From Parashewanella hymeniacidonis (GTDB taxonomy: Bacteria; Pseudomonadota; Gammaproteobacteria; Enterobacterales; Shewanellaceae), in NCBI RefSeq assembly GCF_016900895.1, contig NZ_JAFEUN010000006.1, positions 1-64,000 of the forward strand: a stretch of 64,000 nucleotides of DNA, written 5' to 3'. A model generated the notes under the pieces. That model searched no databases. It saw only the letters and a program-made list of their open reading frames with translations, and was not told the DNA's origin. Shown one piece after another: positions 62,075-64,000 of the stretch. The position numbers and the translations under genes are program-made. The stretch's first letter is position 1, and each line of letters begins with the position of its first letter.

Positions 62075-62557
62075 TTATTTCACAGCTTTACTTCTTAGAG
62101 TGTAAAAAGAACACACCATTATGATTGCTATGTTAACGCTCGGAATACCATAGCTATAAAAATCACCCAAATAATCAACACCCATCTGGCGATCAACCAA
62201 CCGAATAACTTGCGTCAAGGCCATCGCTTGCAAAGCTCTTGTTACAAATACAGAGCAAGCCCCTTTGATTACACCCAGTAGATCGTGAAGTTCGGTTAAA
62301 ATAAACACCGCAACCAAATTGATAAAAGCAAACCCCATGTAATATGAGAGCCTACCGATATCTTTATCAATTGGTGAAATCACATCAATGATGAACGGTC
62401 TAATTGCTAAATTTAAAGATTGAACAATCAAAAAGCACAAGACTGCTAGAAATTCAGAGCTGACCCCTTTCCACTTCACCAGGTGAACCAACAACAAGCT
62501 CACTACTGATATTTCAACAGCTAGACCAACATATTTAAGTAACTCAATTGTCAACAT
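62075..62557 (-). CDS. Multi-pass membrane protein of the immunity cassette
   Basis: A 160-residue protein with about four membrane helices (roughly 12-28, 38-58, 72-90 and 135-152) and short charged loops. No known transporter or holin motif. Its location in the immunity region and strand opposite to the repressor suggest lysogenic expression, and membrane exclusion of other phages is a reasonable hypothesis. It shares its strand with two small genes. Confidence 0.65.
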   Translation of the reverse strand: MLTIELLKYVGLAVEISVVSLLLVHLVKWKGVSSEFLAVLCFLIVQSLNLAIRPFIIDVISPIDKDIGRLSYYMGFAFINLVAVFILTELHDLLGVIKGACSVFVTRALQAMALTQVIRLVDRQMGVDYLGDFYSYGIPSVNIAIIMVCSFYTLRSKAVK

Positions 62558-62569
62558 AATCTACCTAAA

Positions 62570-62597
62570 GAAAAACCGCCCTCAAAAAGAAGGCGGT
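62570..62597 (-). terminator. Terminator after the 54-residue gene
   Basis: ACCGCC / GGCGGT stem with an 11-base loop, followed on the minus strand by TTTTT, 17 bp past the stop. Confidence 0.7.
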
Positions 62598-62613
62598 ATA
62601 AATAACGTAACTA

Positions 62614-62778
62614 TTAGCGCTCTGACTTTGGCGGCTCGATACCATCACCATTATCAGCCTGAACTGAAGGTGGCTCAATGCCGTCGCCATTGTCCAGATT
62701 TTGGCTCAAATTACCAGCATCTTGATCAAGTTGCTCTAGATCTTCATTGGTTTTGCAGCTTTCACTTGTTTTATTCAT
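62614..62778 (-). CDS. 54-residue acidic protein with duplicated DNGDGIEPP motif
   Basis: A small ORF from ATG at 62778 to TAA at 62614. It is strongly acidic, with two copies of DNGDGIEPP (residues about 29-37 and 42-50) in its C-terminal half and a Cys at residue 8. No signal or membrane segment. A purine-rich site (GGGAAAAGAAG) precedes the ATG, and a terminator follows. It is a separate small transcription unit between the membrane gene and the second operator cluster. Confidence 0.5.
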   Translation of the reverse strand: MNKTSESCKTNEDLEQLDQDAGNLSQNLDNGDGIEPPSVQADNGDGIEPPKSER

Positions 62779-62871
62779 AAACTTCTTTTCCCTAAAAGGC
62801 TATTAAACGAATAAAAGAGGTCACATCGACCTCAGATTTCCAATCAATAATAAAATTACTAAAAAAAATAT

Positions 62872-62930
62872 ACAAGTTTTACTTGCTTTTTTCTGTTTTA
62901 CTTGTATCTTGTATTACAAGAATTACTTGT
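62872..62930. promoter_or_regulatory. Operator cluster OL-like
   Basis: ACAAG-TTTTA-CTTGC (62872-62886), a half-site CTTGT (62901-62905) and ACAAG-AATTA-CTTGT (62916-62930, perfect) match the palindrome of the repressor region. They precede the rightward early operon starting at 62995. Confidence 0.78.
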
Positions 62931-62994
62931 ATTTGTGTTTCCCATTGTTTCGGAACGTTTCAATTTTAGCGTTAGACATACGGAGTAAAACAGA

Positions 62995-63339
62995 ATGTTA
63001 AAACTTAAAGCAGAAACCAACAAAGAGAAGGAAGAGGCGATATTACTTCTTAATCTTAGATTTGCTTGCCTTATATCTAAAAGTGCGAACCTAATGCACT
63101 GTATAAATGTACAGGCAAAAATAACAGAACTCGACAAATATTTAAAGGGTGTTCCTGCCCCATCTAAACATTTTGACACCTATTTTTGTCAATTCACTGG
63201 CGATCTGTGCAAACAATTCTCGTTACGTGTAAATGCACAAGGTGAAATCAAAGTTGCACGTAAGACACACCAGAAACATTTGGCCAATGTAGTAGCGCTA
63301 GAAGTTACCCCAAAGCAAAAGGAGTTAGCTCATGTTTAA
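62995..63339 (+). CDS. Hypothetical early phage protein
   Basis: A 114-residue basic protein with a helical N terminus (LKAETNKEKEEAILLLNL) and several Cys (CLIS, CINV, CQFTGDLC). First gene of the rightward operon, with a CGGAG ribosome-binding site. It overlaps the next gene by eight bases. No family recognised. Confidence 0.65.
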   Translation: MLKLKAETNKEKEEAILLLNLRFACLISKSANLMHCINVQAKITELDKYLKGVPAPSKHFDTYFCQFTGDLCKQFSLRVNAQGEIKVARKTHQKHLANVVALEVTPKQKELAHV

Positions 63340-63655
63340 CAGCCCTGAGCAAGTTGCCAACATGCTAGCCAGCAAAGTTGTCGTAGGAATGACGCAAAAG
63401 CCGTCAGAGGATTACATCGAGGCGAAAGCCGACTGGATTGTAAGCGAGCTAGAAGAAGGTCGTGAAGTAGAAGGACACAGCCTAGATAGCATTATCGAAG
63501 AAATCCTAGTCGATGCTCACTTAGTTGTGAAATACGCCTACATCGATGGCTCAAAGCTCAACCCAATGACGGTATTGATTGATAAAGCAATCATACGCAT
63601 TGCAGACAAGCTAGCCCCAAAGCTAGCACAACAAGATATGGAGAACGCAGCATGA
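63332..63655 (+). CDS. Hypothetical early phage protein
   Basis: A 107-residue acidic helical protein (MLASKVVVGMTQKP, then DWIVSELEEGREVEGH). It is translationally coupled to its neighbours on both sides (8-bp overlap upstream, ATGA downstream). No family recognised. Confidence 0.62.
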   Translation: MFNSPEQVANMLASKVVVGMTQKPSEDYIEAKADWIVSELEEGREVEGHSLDSIIEEILVDAHLVVKYAYIDGSKLNPMTVLIDKAIIRIADKLAPKLAQQDMENAA

Positions 63656-64000
63656 AGTTGTTCAAAGTAACTTTTAACCCAATGGCATCAGCAAGGGACG
63701 TATTTGCTATGACCTACCGCATACAAGCGGAAACCAAAGCGCAGGCGCAAACCGAAGGTGAAAACCTGCTTGCTTCTGATGGTTATCCACGTAACAAATT
63801 TCGTAAGCAAGTCGTTATTGCTGAAATTGAAGCGGAAGTAAAAGTCGAAGAAGTGGAAGCTTCAACCTGCGAACCTCACCAGCCGGCAAGCAAAGAGGAA
63901 GTCGCACAGGAAGAAGCTGAGGAAACCAGTTTAGATCCGTTTGCAGATTTTTTACAACCTGTCTGGTCGGTTGAAACTCTAAACCAGCGTTTAGATGCGC
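63652..64000 (+). CDS. Early phage protein, cut by the window end
   Basis: Starts with ATG at 63652 inside the preceding stop (ATGA) and stays open to the last base, at least 116 residues. The N terminus (MKLFKVTFNPMASARD) is followed by a helical, acidic segment (VEEVEAS) and SLDPFADFLQPVW. The full length, family and function cannot be judged from this part. Confidence 0.6.
   Translation, partial: MKLFKVTFNPMASARDVFAMTYRIQAETKAQAQTEGENLLASDGYPRNKFRKQVVIAEIEAEVKVEEVEASTCEPHQPASKEEVAQEEAEETSLDPFADFLQPVWSVETLNQRLDA

Larger units (their letters stand above)
18695..64000. mobile_element. Temperate podovirus-like prophage (right end outside window)
   Basis: About 45 kb of contiguous phage genes: immunity region, replication genes, Q-like antiterminator, lysis genes, terminase, P22-like portal, N4-gp56-like capsid, adaptors, fibres, internal virion proteins and a giant polyvalent protein. 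No tail-tube, tape-measure or sheath gene is present, which indicates a short-tailed virion. The giant terminal protein and overall order resemble Bcep22-like podoviruses. No integrase is visible, and no attachment-site duplication can be judged because the right end is missing. The left edge is placed between ndk and 18716 and is uncertain by about 300 bp. Key late genes show no frameshifts, so the element may be functional. Confidence 0.9.

Overview
The window is about 38% G+C and holds two parts: roughly 18.5 kb of ordinary gammaproteobacterial chromosome and about 45 kb of a temperate podovirus-like prophage that runs off the right edge. The chromosomal genes (a dedicated-sortase accessory set resembling PdsO/PdsR/PdsS, ppk-ppx, an MSHA-like pilin, a Bcr/CflA exporter, a lipoprotein 5'-nucleotidase and ndk) fit a marine Alteromonadales/Vibrionales-type bacterium (Shewanella, Pseudoalteromonas or Colwellia-like). 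The genus cannot be fixed from the sequence alone.

Chromosomal part (1-18.5 kb). An MDR oxidoreductase and an OmpA-like PdsO lie on the minus strand. An unrecognised 455-residue protein follows, flanked by a 24-bp near-identical direct repeat. Divergent from it are the response regulator and histidine kinase of the sortase-associated family, with cystathionine beta-lyase (metC) overlapping the kinase stop codon. No sortase or sortase substrate is visible. Next come a 46-residue membrane peptide, a type IV pilin-like protein, ppk1-ppx (polyphosphate synthesis and breakdown, with a possible Pho box), a glutathione S-transferase, a small membrane protein, an MFS exporter, a convergent 5'-nucleotidase, a 736-bp gap with a broken small ORF, and ndk.

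Prophage (about 18.7 kb to the window end). Going leftward from a lambda-like control region near 60.2 kb, the minus strand carries early genes (Cro-like regulator, replication initiator, DnaC-like loader, DUF1367, DUF1364, endonuclease), a Q-like antiterminator and two small genes. Two strong terminators follow. After them come the late genes: M15 endolysin, two holin-like proteins, terminase, P22-like portal, a RyR-domain protein, scaffold, N4-gp56-like capsid, adaptor proteins, fibres, internal virion proteins, and finally a 4,167-residue polyvalent protein with pyrophosphatase-like, N6-adenine methyltransferase, DEAH helicase and metallopeptidase-like modules. The layout recalls the Bcep22-like podoviruses of Burkholderia, whose giant virion protein has DarB-like antirestriction domains.

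Immunity region (60.1-63 kb). A short CI-like repressor is followed by a lipoprotein gene. A minus-strand cassette of three small genes, two of them membrane proteins, comes next. Two clusters of the same palindrome, ACAAG-N5-CTTGT, lie 2.7 kb apart, one before each divergent early operon, so repressor control of an OR/OL type is likely. The rightward early operon (from 62995) is cut by the window end. No integrase is visible; it is presumably beyond the right edge.
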